Shown: positions 29,108 through 37,638 of the stretch, piece by piece
How positions within the stretch are numbered: the first letter of the stretch is position 1
Layout of the letters: every line of letters begins with the position of its first letter
Source of the DNA: Betaproteobacteria bacterium
GTDB lineage: Bacteria; Pseudomonadota; Gammaproteobacteria; Burkholderiales; Ga0077523
NCBI GenBank assembly: GCA_016125475.1
Contig: WGLR01000012.1
Span: 171,231 to 235,230 of the forward strand
Reading direction: 5' to 3'
DNA length: 64,000 nt
Translations under genes and position numbers: made by a program
Notes under the pieces: generated by a model
The model's input: the letters and a program-made list of their open reading frames with translations, nothing else
Databases searched by the model: none
What the model was told of the DNA's origin: nothing

Positions 29108-30028
29108 ATGCCTTCGTCCGATCCTGACGACCCCGGGCAGCTGTCCGTCACCACGCCGCAGGACGTACGCGACTGTCTTCTGCAGGAGGACTACCTCGCG
29201 GACGAGGCACTCGTGTCCGCGGTGTTCCTCGCCGTCCGCCTGCAAAGGCCGCTGCTTCTCGAAGGCGACCCGGGCGTCGGCAAGACGGAAGTCGCGCGTG
29301 CGCTTGCGAGAGGGCTCGGCCGGGAATTCATCCGCTTGCAGTGCTTCGAGGGACTGGGCCTGGCGGACGCCGTCTACGAATGGAATCATGCCCGACAGAT
29401 CATGGCGGTCCGTCTCGCGGAGATCGGCGGGGAAGCGGCGGGAGTCAGTGAGGAGTCGGTCTACTCCGAGCGTTTCCTGCTGCGCCGTCCCGTGCTGCGC
29501 GCGCTCGAGGGCCGACCCGGCCGTGCACCTGTCCTGCTGATAGACGAGATCGACCGTGCCGACGCACCGTTCGAGGCCTTTCTGCTCGAGGTGCTCGCGG
29601 ACTTCCAGGTCACGATCCCCGAATTCGGAATCGTCCGTGCCCAGGAGCCGCCGATCGTCGTCCTGACGTCCAACCGGACGCGCGACGTACACGATGCACT
29701 GAAGCGACGGGCGCTCTATCACTGGGTCGATCATCCCGATCCGGAGAGAGAACTCGCGATACTTGCACGCAAGGTGCCGGATGCCGATGCCGTTCTCGCC
29801 GCCGAGGTCGTCCGTTTCGCGCACCGGTTGCGCACGATGGATCTCCAGAAGCCGCCAGGCATCGCCGAATCCATCGACTGGCTCCGTGCGTTGATCCTGC
29901 TGGGTTGCACGCGACTCGATGCGCGCACGATCACGTTGTCGCTCGGGGCCCTGCTGAAGTCGCAGGAGGACGTGGCCGCCGTTCGCGCCATTCCGTGGGG
30001 CGACCTGCTCGCGTCAGGGCAGCCGTGA
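29108..30028 (+). CDS. MoxR family AAA ATPase (CoxD-like)
   Basis: LLLEGDPGVGKTEVARALA, LLIDEIDRADAPFEAFLLEVL, VVLTSNRTRDVHDALKRRALYHWVD. Confidence 0.88.
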   Translation: MPSSDPDDPGQLSVTTPQDVRDCLLQEDYLADEALVSAVFLAVRLQRPLLLEGDPGVGKTEVARALARGLGREFIRLQCFEGLGLADAVYEWNHARQIMAVRLAEIGGEAAGVSEESVYSERFLLRRPVLRALEGRPGRAPVLLIDEIDRADAPFEAFLLEVLADFQVTIPEFGIVRAQEPPIVVLTSNRTRDVHDALKRRALYHWVDHPDPERELAILARKVPDADAVLAAEVVRFAHRLRTMDLQKPPGIAESIDWLRALILLGCTRLDARTITLSLGALLKSQEDVAAVRAIPWGDLLASGQP

Positions 30029-31173
30029 GCTTCCTGGCCGCACTGTCGGGTTTCGTGGATGCATTGCGGGCTGCGGGCATTCCCGTCGGGGTGGACCGCA
30101 CGATCCTCGCGGTTCGCGCCCTCGAGGCGTGCGCCGACATGGACCGCGAACGTGTCAGGCAGGCGCTGCGCGTCACACTCGTCAGGCGGAAGGAGGATCT
30201 CGAGACGTTCGACGTGACGTTCGCACGATACTGGAGGGCCGGCCGTTTTCCGCCCGCCGAGGAGTCGGATCCGGTCCCGGCAGGTGCGGACGAGTCCGCG
30301 GCGACGCGTTCCGAGTCCGGCGCAGAGCAGGTGCGCGCGCGGGCGCTCGGGATGGGTGCGAAGGACGAGAAGGACCCGATGGATGGCGGGGTCGCGGATG
30401 CGGCCGGGACGGCGTCGGCCCGGGAGCATCTGCGACACCGGGATTTCGCGACGATGGACGCCGCCCAGATGGCCGAAGCCGAGCGCCAGATCGAGGCACT
30501 CGGCATCCTTCTCGCGCCCGTGAGGTGCCACCGTCTGGTGCCCGATCCGCGCGGACCACGGATCGACATGCGCGCAACGTTGCGGGCGAGTCTGCGCGCG
30601 GGTGGAGATTGCGCGACCCTCGCGCGATGCGGCGCAGGCGCGCGGCCCCCGGCACTCGTCGTGCTCTGCGACGTGTCCGGATCGATGCAGCGATACGCTC
30701 GTCCGATGCTCGCGCTCATGCGCGCGGCCGTTCGAAGGCTCGACACCGTTCACTGTTTCGTGTTCGGCACGCGACTCTCTGACGTCACGCGCAGTCTTGC
30801 GCGCCGTCAGACGTCGGATGCCGCGGCCGCCCTGGCGCAGCAGGTACGCGACCATTCGGGAGGAACCCGCATCGGCGCATGCCTGCGCGAGTTCAACCGT
30901 CGCTGGGCGGGTCGTCTGCTGAGCTCGCGTGCGACGGTGCTCCTGGTGACGGACGGGCTCGAACGCGGGGATCAGACGATGCTCGGCCTCGAAGCCGCAC
31001 GACTGCGTCGATCGTGTCGCAGGATCGTATGGCTCAATCCGCTGTTGCGGTTCGAAGGGTTTGCCCCCCTTCAGGCCGGCGTTCGCGCCCTGTTGCCCTG
31101 CACCGACATGCTTCTGGCCACGCACGACCTGGCCAGTGTCGAGGCCGCCTTGCGCGCGCTTGCGTCGAGGTGA
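30025..31173 (+). CDS. VWA domain protein (CoxE-like)
   Basis: VVLCDVSGSMQRYARPM MIDAS DxSxS; overlaps MoxR gene stop. Confidence 0.88.
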   Translation: MSFLAALSGFVDALRAAGIPVGVDRTILAVRALEACADMDRERVRQALRVTLVRRKEDLETFDVTFARYWRAGRFPPAEESDPVPAGADESAATRSESGAEQVRARALGMGAKDEKDPMDGGVADAAGTASAREHLRHRDFATMDAAQMAEAERQIEALGILLAPVRCHRLVPDPRGPRIDMRATLRASLRAGGDCATLARCGAGARPPALVVLCDVSGSMQRYARPMLALMRAAVRRLDTVHCFVFGTRLSDVTRSLARRQTSDAAAALAQQVRDHSGGTRIGACLREFNRRWAGRLLSSRATVLLVTDGLERGDQTMLGLEAARLRRSCRRIVWLNPLLRFEGFAPLQAGVRALLPCTDMLLATHDLASVEAALRALASR

Positions 31174-31221
31174 GTGCCGGACGCGACGGATCCGCACCCG
31201 ACACCGCGGGATTCGTCCGCG

Positions 31222-32121
31222 TCACTCTCCGGCCGGGGCAGCCGTGCGCACCGCGAGCGACGGGCGTGAAGTTGCCGAACGGATGTTCAGCCACGCGCCC
31301 GCGCAGAGGATGGCGGCACCGAGCAGGACCCAGCCGTCGAGCTTTTCGCCATAGAAGAAGTAGCCGACGACGGCAATGAGCGGCAGGCGCAGGAAGTCCA
31401 TAGGCACGACCACCGTCGCGTCGGCGAGCTGGAACGCCCGGGTCATGCAGTAGTGCGCGAGCAGCGCGGCGACGCCGACGAGCACGACCCAGGGCCACGC
31501 GTGTGCGGTTGGCCAGGACCAGTCCGGCAGCGCCAGGACGAGCCCGAGCGGGAGCTGGATCGCGGTCATGTAGAACAGGATCACGATGGGCGGATCGGTC
31601 GCCGTGAGCCGCTTCGTGAGCATGTGCGCGATCGCGTAGGCGAGCGCACTCGCGAGCACGGCGATCGCGCCGGCGTGCACGACCTCGAAGCCGGGGCGCA
31701 GCACGACGAGCGTACCCGTGAACCCGATCGCGACGACGAGCGCGCGCGTCGGCGTCATGCGTTCGCCGAGGATGAACGGCGCGAGCAGCGCGGTCCAGAT
31801 CGGCATCGTGAACTCCAGTGCGAACACCTGCGTGAGCGGGATCAGCACGATGCCGTAGAACCACCCGTACTGCCCCGCGAAGTGGATCACGTTGCGCAGC
31901 AGCTGCGTGCCCGGTGCCGGCGTACGGAGTCGATGCCAGCCGAGGCGGTGCATCAGCGACCCCACGACCACGAGACCGACGATGCTCCGGAAGAACAGCA
32001 CCTGGAACGTCGAGAGTTCGTGGCCGAGTTCGCGACCCGAGATGGCCATCGCCATGAAGCTCGCCATCGCGCCCGCCATCCAGAATGCCGCCCGGATCGT
32101 GGGCGCCGGCGTCGTCCGCAT
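31222..32121 (-). CDS. EamA/DMT family transporter
   Basis: About ten hydrophobic segments, FAGQYGWFYGIVLIPLTQVFALEFTMPIWTALLAPFILGERMTPTRALVVAIGFTGTLVVLRPG. Confidence 0.88.
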   Translation of the reverse strand: MRTTPAPTIRAAFWMAGAMASFMAMAISGRELGHELSTFQVLFFRSIVGLVVVGSLMHRLGWHRLRTPAPGTQLLRNVIHFAGQYGWFYGIVLIPLTQVFALEFTMPIWTALLAPFILGERMTPTRALVVAIGFTGTLVVLRPGFEVVHAGAIAVLASALAYAIAHMLTKRLTATDPPIVILFYMTAIQLPLGLVLALPDWSWPTAHAWPWVVLVGVAALLAHYCMTRAFQLADATVVVPMDFLRLPLIAVVGYFFYGEKLDGWVLLGAAILCAGAWLNIRSATSRPSLAVRTAAPAGE

Positions 32122-32129
32122 GCGGCGGG

Positions 32130-32579
32130 TCAGAGTTCGAGAGCGTCGCTGTGCGCGACCTGCGTCGGATCATCGCGCCAGATGCGCGGATCCGCGTCGA
32201 CGTAGAGTTCGATCCAGTTGTCGTCCGGGTCGCGCAGGTACAGGGACTGGGAGACGTGGTGGTCGGCGATCCGGTCCACGGTCACGCCGAGCCTGCGGAG
32301 ATGCGCGTGCGCCGCACGCAGCGCCTCGAGGTCGTTCCCGATCCGGAATGCGACGTGGGCGAGCCCCGGCGCGTCGTCCGGTGCGGCCGCAGCGTCCGGC
32401 CGCGTCTGCATCAGGGCGAGATCGTGGTGATTGCCCGTGAATGCGAAGAAGGCGATCGGGAAACCCTGGATGACTTCGCGCGCGACGACGGGCAGGCCCA
32501 GCACGCCCGTGTAGAAGGCGATCGAGCGCTCGAGGTCGCGGACCTTGAGGACGACGTGGCCGAGGGCCTGGATCTGCAT
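32130..32579 (-). CDS. VOC family (glyoxalase/dioxygenase-like) protein
   Basis: LGHVVLKVRDLERSIAFYTGVLGLPVV, YLRDPDDNWIELYVD. Confidence 0.88.
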   Translation of the reverse strand: MQIQALGHVVLKVRDLERSIAFYTGVLGLPVVAREVIQGFPIAFFAFTGNHHDLALMQTRPDAAAAPDDAPGLAHVAFRIGNDLEALRAAHAHLRRLGVTVDRIADHHVSQSLYLRDPDDNWIELYVDADPRIWRDDPTQVAHSDALEL

Positions 32580-32674
32580 CGCGGTGCCATCGCGTGTCGG
32601 AATCTGGAAGCCCGAATGATGCCACCGCGTCCGACGGCGCGCATCCGCACGAATCGCACCGTCGGGCAGCGGTT

Positions 32675-33640
32675 TCAGCGCCCCGGCTTCTTCCCGGTCG
32701 TCGTCCTGCGGGGAGCGCGTTTCGCCGGCGCTGCGGCCCGTTTCGCGCCCGGTGCGCTGCGCCCCTTGCGGCCGGTCGCGCGGGACCGTGTGGCGGGAGC
32801 GGGAGGCTCGAGCGTGCGCGGGGCGTCCTCGACCCGCTCGATGAACGCGTTGCTGACCCATCCCTCGACGTCCGTCGGTCCGTCGACCTCGACCTTGCTC
32901 CACCGCTCCCCCGATTCGACGAGCAGCAGGGTCGTGCCCTTCCTGAGCGCGGGCGCGACGGTCTCGAAGGACGCGCCCGGTCCCTTGCGGATGTTCAGGG
33001 ACGACGCCGTGACGACGAACTTCTCGGGCGCATCCTCTTCCCGACCCATGGCGCGCGAGCGGATCGACGGGAGCGGAAACGCCGGACCAGGGTCGGTCTT
33101 GCGCGTGGGGGCGATGTCCTCGTGGCCGATGACGTCCTCCAGACCGTACGCCGCCACGAGCAGTTCGGCGAGCTCGAGTGCGCGCGCGATCTGCGGCTCG
33201 GTGTAGGCGTGCCACGGGCGGATGCCCCCTCCGTGCTTGTGCTCCGCCAGCATGACCTCGCTGTCGGGATACGAGCGGCCGAACCACGCGACGAACCTGT
33301 CGCCCACGCGGTTCAGGGCCCCCGCGTTGTCCATCTCGATCCCGATCGACCAGTTGTTCAGCCCCACGAGCCCGTTCCACTGGCTCACGCCGGCATGCCA
33401 GGTGACCACGTCGAACGGGGCGAGCTGCACGATCGTGCCGTCGCGCCCGAGCACGACGTGTGCGGAGGCATTGCCGCGAGGCTTGCGCGTGCAGAGCGAT
33501 TCCACGGAACTCTCGAGCGAGCTGCCGGCCGTGAAATGGAAAACGAGATAGCGCGCACGCAGCGCACCGCCGTGGTTCGGCGTCTCGCGGAAGCTCACCC
33601 TGTCGCCGACCAGACGGTGATTCTCGATCCTCAGCATCAT
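32675..33640 (-). CDS. N-acetylmuramoyl-L-alanine amidase (Amidase_2) with SH3b domain and cationic C-terminal tail
   Basis: YLVFHFTAG, NNWSIGIEMDN, VIGHEDIAPTRKTDPGPAFPL; SH3 SLNIRKGPGASFETV; Lys/Arg/Ala-rich tail; GGGAGG-like RBS before ATG at 33640. Confidence 0.85.
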   Translation of the reverse strand: MMLRIENHRLVGDRVSFRETPNHGGALRARYLVFHFTAGSSLESSVESLCTRKPRGNASAHVVLGRDGTIVQLAPFDVVTWHAGVSQWNGLVGLNNWSIGIEMDNAGALNRVGDRFVAWFGRSYPDSEVMLAEHKHGGGIRPWHAYTEPQIARALELAELLVAAYGLEDVIGHEDIAPTRKTDPGPAFPLPSIRSRAMGREEDAPEKFVVTASSLNIRKGPGASFETVAPALRKGTTLLLVESGERWSKVEVDGPTDVEGWVSNAFIERVEDAPRTLEPPAPATRSRATGRKGRSAPGAKRAAAPAKRAPRRTTTGKKPGR

Positions 33641-33695
33641 GACCTCCCGGTGGTGTGGAGCCACACGGCTCCGGTTTGAGTGCCGCGGCGCCCGC

Positions 33696-34778
33696 TCACG
33701 AACCTTCGGAACGCAGGTGGCGGGCGACCATCTCGACGAGCTCGACCGGACGCCACGTGAGGCCCCGCGCGCCGGCGCCCGCGGCTTCCGCGCGCCGGAC
33801 TGCCGCGCGCTGCGCGTCGAGGGCGCCGCAGTAGACCAGCGTCGGCACGTCCGGGTACGCGGCGTGGACCGCCTCGAGCAGGTGCAGCCCCTCGGGCCGG
33901 CCCGGTACCGCCGGATCCGGACGCTCCCAGTCCGTGATCACGAGCCCGACTCCCCCGCGTTCGAGTGCACGGAGGGCGGACACGGTGGACGTCGCGGTCT
34001 CGACCTCGATCTGCATGGCGTGGAGTGTCGCGATCTCGCGCACGTTGTTGTCCGGGCGATCGTCGACCCAGAGAACCCGTCCGGGGGCCGGCATGTTCAT
34101 GAGCGATTCGCCGACGGCACTCGCCTGTCGCCGTTCCGGAGCAGGTTCGCCGCGCGAGGCCTGTGCGGCTTCGAGGCGTTGCACGAAGCGGTTCACGACC
34201 TGCTCGCTGTCGCCACCGCCGTCGCGCGAGGCCACCACGTGCGGAGCCGACGGCGAGGACACCGCGCCGCCGACCGGACCGTCCGGCGCGCCAGGCGGGC
34301 TTCCTCCCGGAGGGGGCGGGGCGCGGTCCACCAGCCGCCGGACGACCGCACGCACGCCCCGGGCCACGCTCGTCCAGGCGGCATCGCGGTCGGGCCAGGC
34401 CGTCACGGGCTTCATGCCTTCCGGCAGACCCTGGAGGCGCGCGAACGGGGCGTCCTCCCAGATGACGTCCCGCACGATCACGGGAATGGCCACGGTCTCG
34501 CCCGCGTCGTGTCGCTCGAGCGCGCGGGTCATCTCCTTGCCCCAGCAGTAATCCGAGTCGATGAAGTCGGCGCTCACCAGGAACAGGACGAGATCGGCGC
34601 GTTCGAGGGCGTCGCTGATCTCGCCGGCCCAGTCTTCGCCGGCGACGATGTGGCGATCGTGCCAGGACCTGAGCACGCCGCGGCGCTCGAGAATCTTCAG
34701 GTGCGCCTCGAGTTCCTCGCGCAGGGGTTCGTCCTCGTGCGCGTAGCTGTAGAAGAGATCGACCGCGGCGTCCGTCAT
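33696..34778 (-). CDS. TIR domain protein with C-terminal response-regulator-receiver-like domain
   Basis: TIR: DLFYSYAHEDEPLREELEAHLKILERRG, GEISDALERADLVLFLVSADFIDSDYCWGKEMTRALER; Pro/Gly-rich linker; receiver-like RVLWVDDRPDNN...GLVITDWER...GLHLLEAVHAAYPDVPTLVYCG. Confidence 0.85.
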   Translation of the reverse strand: MTDAAVDLFYSYAHEDEPLREELEAHLKILERRGVLRSWHDRHIVAGEDWAGEISDALERADLVLFLVSADFIDSDYCWGKEMTRALERHDAGETVAIPVIVRDVIWEDAPFARLQGLPEGMKPVTAWPDRDAAWTSVARGVRAVVRRLVDRAPPPPGGSPPGAPDGPVGGAVSSPSAPHVVASRDGGGDSEQVVNRFVQRLEAAQASRGEPAPERRQASAVGESLMNMPAPGRVLWVDDRPDNNVREIATLHAMQIEVETATSTVSALRALERGGVGLVITDWERPDPAVPGRPEGLHLLEAVHAAYPDVPTLVYCGALDAQRAAVRRAEAAGAGARGLTWRPVELVEMVARHLRSEGS

Positions 34779-34908
34779 CGCTGATCCTTTCACGGCTCCC
34801 GGACAGCCCGCCCATCGACCCGATGACGGTGCCATGTGTGCGCCGATGCGGGCATACTGTCAAAGGGGCCCCGGGGCGTCAACGACCTGTCCTTCCGATC
34901 GTGCGAGC

Positions 34909-35598
34909 ATGCTATCCATCGTGATTCCGGCGCTTGACGAAGCGCAACATCTGGCCGAGCGCCTCGCGTCACTCGCGCCATTCCGCGCGCGCGGTTGCGA
35001 GATCGTCCTGGTGGACGGCGGGAGCCGGGACGCGACCGTCGAGATCGCGCGGGATCACTGTGACCGCGTGCTGCGCGCGCCGGCGGGACGCGCGTCGCAG
35101 ATGAACGCGGGTGCGCACGCCGCACGCGGAGAAACGCTGCTCTTCCTGCACGCGGATACCGTGCTTCCGGATGCCGCCGACCGCCTGGTCACGGATGCCC
35201 TCGCGACGGGCCGCCACGTGTGGGGACGTTTCGATGTCCGCATCGCGGGACGTTCCAGGTGGTTCGTCGTGATCGCGGCGATGATGAATGCGCGCTCGCG
35301 CCTGACGGGCGTGGCCACGGGCGATCAGGCGATCTTCTGCACGCGTGAGGCGTTCCGGCGTGCGGGTGGCTATCCGGACATCGCACTCATGGAGGACGTC
35401 GCGTTCTCGAAGCGCATGCGCGGATTCTCGCGCCCTGCGTGCCTGCCTGCGCGGGTCCGGACATCGGGGCGCCGCTGGGAACGCGATGGCGTATGGCACA
35501 CGATCCTGCTCATGTGGCGGCTGCGGCTCGCCTACTTCCTCGGGGTCGACCCGGGCGCGCTCGCGCGACAGTACCGGAGTCACCGTGGAGGAGACTGA
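34909..35598 (+). CDS. Family 2 glycosyltransferase of the arsenosugar-associated type (TIGR04283-like)
   Basis: MLSIVIPALDEAQHLAERLASL, VLVDGGSRDATVEIA, GRASQMNAGAHAARGETLLFLHADTVLP, GDQAIFCTREAFRRAGGYPDIALMEDV. Confidence 0.85.
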   Translation: MLSIVIPALDEAQHLAERLASLAPFRARGCEIVLVDGGSRDATVEIARDHCDRVLRAPAGRASQMNAGAHAARGETLLFLHADTVLPDAADRLVTDALATGRHVWGRFDVRIAGRSRWFVVIAAMMNARSRLTGVATGDQAIFCTREAFRRAGGYPDIALMEDVAFSKRMRGFSRPACLPARVRTSGRRWERDGVWHTILLMWRLRLAYFLGVDPGALARQYRSHRGGD

Positions 35599-35684
35599 GG
35601 AATACGGCGACGGCGCCTTCGCCGCGGAACTCGAGGCTGCCGCGACGACTCTTTACTGCGGCCCCGCAAAGCGTTGATGCCCTG

Positions 35685-35708
35685 CCGACATACCGACATA
35701 CCGACATG
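35685..35708. repeat. Tandem octamer CCGACATA x3 (third copy CCGACATG) overlapping a start codon
   Basis: Read directly: ccgacata ccgacata ccgacatg; ATG at 35706. Confidence 0.9.
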
Positions 35709-36410
35709 CCCACAGACGATTCCAGCCCGTTTTCCGTGGCCGCGCTCGTGTTCGCGAAGGCTCCGGAACCGGGTGCCGTGAAGACGCGACTTGCACCCCT
35801 CCTCGGGGATGGGGGTGCGGCCGTGCTCGCGGCGCGGCTCGCGCGCCGCACGATCGGAGTCGTGACGAAGGCGTCGTTCGCGTCGACCACCCTCTGCTGT
35901 GCACCCGACGAGACACACGCCTTCTTCGCACTGTGCGAGCGGCAGTTCGCGGCGACTCTCGTGGGCCAGGGCGACGGAGATCTCGGGGCACGCATGCACC
36001 GTGCGTTCGTGCGTGCACTGACGCGGCACGATGCCGCAGTGCTCGTCGGCACGGACATTCCGGCAATGGATCCGTCGGACCTCGACGCGGCGGGCGCCGC
36101 GTTGCGGGCGGGAGCCGATGCGGTGCTCGGCCCGGCCAGTGATGGCGGCTACTGGCTGATCGGCCTGCGCCGCCCCGACGTTTCCGTGTTCGAGGGCATC
36201 GAATGGAGCGCGCCCTCGGTTCTCGCCGCGACACGCGAGCGCATGACGCGGCTGGGCTGGCGCGTCGCCGAGGTTCCGACACGCGCCGATGTCGACCGGC
36301 CCGAGGACGTCGCCCGTCTCGCGGCGGATGGCGCGACCGCCGCACTCGTGTCGGACCTGCTCGCGGCCGCATCGCGATCGCGTACGTCCAACGGGAGAGG
36401 ATCCCCGTGA
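35706..36410 (+). CDS. Glycosyltransferase of the arsenosugar-associated type (DUF2064/TIGR04282-like)
   Basis: ALVFAKAPEPGAVKTRLAPLLG, VLVGTDIPAMDPSDLDAA, DAVLGPASDGGYWLIGLR. Confidence 0.85.
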   Translation: MPTDDSSPFSVAALVFAKAPEPGAVKTRLAPLLGDGGAAVLAARLARRTIGVVTKASFASTTLCCAPDETHAFFALCERQFAATLVGQGDGDLGARMHRAFVRALTRHDAAVLVGTDIPAMDPSDLDAAGAALRAGADAVLGPASDGGYWLIGLRRPDVSVFEGIEWSAPSVLAATRERMTRLGWRVAEVPTRADVDRPEDVARLAADGATAALVSDLLAAASRSRTSNGRGSP

Positions 36411-37525
36411 AGCGGCTCGTACTCGCGGGGGGCGGTCACGCACACGTCGAGGTACTGCGGCGTTTCGGCGAGGAACCCGAGGACGACGCGGAAGTCGTGC
36501 TCGTGAGCCCGGAAGCGGGCACACCCTATTCGGGCATGCTGCCGGGGCTGGTCGCCGGGCACTACACGTGGGACCAGTGTCACATCGATCTCGATGTGCT
36601 CGCCGCCTTCGCGCGGGCACGCTTCTACCGCACCCGCGTGACGGACATCGCGGCCGACGAGCGGCAGGTGACGCTCGCGGACGGCTCCCGGCTCGGCTAC
36701 GACGTGCTGTCGGTCGACACGGGTTCGACACCGCCGCTCGATGCCATATCCGGGGCGGACACCGTCGGCACCGCGGTCAAGCCCGTGTCCGGCTTTCTCG
36801 ATGCGTGGCGTGCCCTGCTGGCGCGCCCGCCTTCGGGCACTCCGCGCATCGTCGTCGTGGGCGGCGGGGCAGGGGGCGTCGAGATCGCGCTCGCGATGGA
36901 CCATCGCTGGCGGACCGAACGGGCACGGAAACCCGCCATGGAAATTCTCGCGGCAGGGGACACGCTCCTGCCCGGTCACGCGCGCCGTGTCGTCTCCCGA
37001 CTGACGCGGGCACTCGACTCGCGGGGCATCGGCTGGCGCACCGGGTGCGCGGCCGATTCGGCCACGGCTTCCGGTGTCCGTCTGGCCGACGGTTCGGAGG
37101 TACCCGCCGACTGGCTGGTCTGGGCCACGGGGGCGAGACCGGCGAGCTGGTTGCGGGCCAGCGGTCTCGCGCTCGACGAGCGCGGATTCGTGAGCGTCGA
37201 TACCTGTCTGCGCTCGGTGTCGCACGAGGAGGTTTTCGGTGCCGGGGACGTCATCAGCATCCAGGGGCATCCGCGCCCCAGATCGGGTGTCTTTGCCGTG
37301 CGGCAGGGCCCGCCGCTCGCGGAGAACCTGCGCCGGACGCTGCGCGGGGCCCCCCTGGTCCGGCACGTTCCACAGCGGGTGGCGCTCTCGCTGATCAGCA
37401 CGGGGGACCGGCACGCGATCGCGTCCTGGCGCGGGCTCGCGCTGGAGGGGGACTGGGTCTGGCGCTGGAAGGACTGGATCGACCGACGCTTCATGGCGCG
37501 CTACGCGGTGTCCGGCACGCGCTGA
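36407..37525 (+). CDS. FAD-dependent pyridine nucleotide-disulfide oxidoreductase family protein, SelD-associated type
   Basis: MKRLVLAGGGHAHVEVLRRFG, TPYSGMLPGLVAGHYTWDQCHIDL, GTAVKPVSGFL, VVVGGGAGGVEIALAMDHR, VWRWKDWIDRRFM. Confidence 0.82.
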   Translation: MKRLVLAGGGHAHVEVLRRFGEEPEDDAEVVLVSPEAGTPYSGMLPGLVAGHYTWDQCHIDLDVLAAFARARFYRTRVTDIAADERQVTLADGSRLGYDVLSVDTGSTPPLDAISGADTVGTAVKPVSGFLDAWRALLARPPSGTPRIVVVGGGAGGVEIALAMDHRWRTERARKPAMEILAAGDTLLPGHARRVVSRLTRALDSRGIGWRTGCAADSATASGVRLADGSEVPADWLVWATGARPASWLRASGLALDERGFVSVDTCLRSVSHEEVFGAGDVISIQGHPRPRSGVFAVRQGPPLAENLRRTLRGAPLVRHVPQRVALSLISTGDRHAIASWRGLALEGDWVWRWKDWIDRRFMARYAVSGTR

Positions 37526-37638
37526 CGCCGCGGGGGCTTTCCCCGTCGTGCCAAGGGTGATCCGGGCAACACGACCGGGCGCCCGGCAAGCGCGGCTGTC
37601 CGAAGGTCGCGCTCAAGCCGGCCGGTCCGGCAGCCGTT

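Noticed and set aside
34858-34863. TTGACA (minus strand) as a -35 box for the TIR gene
   Set aside because: No acceptable -10 element at 16-18 nt spacing; matches there are weak.
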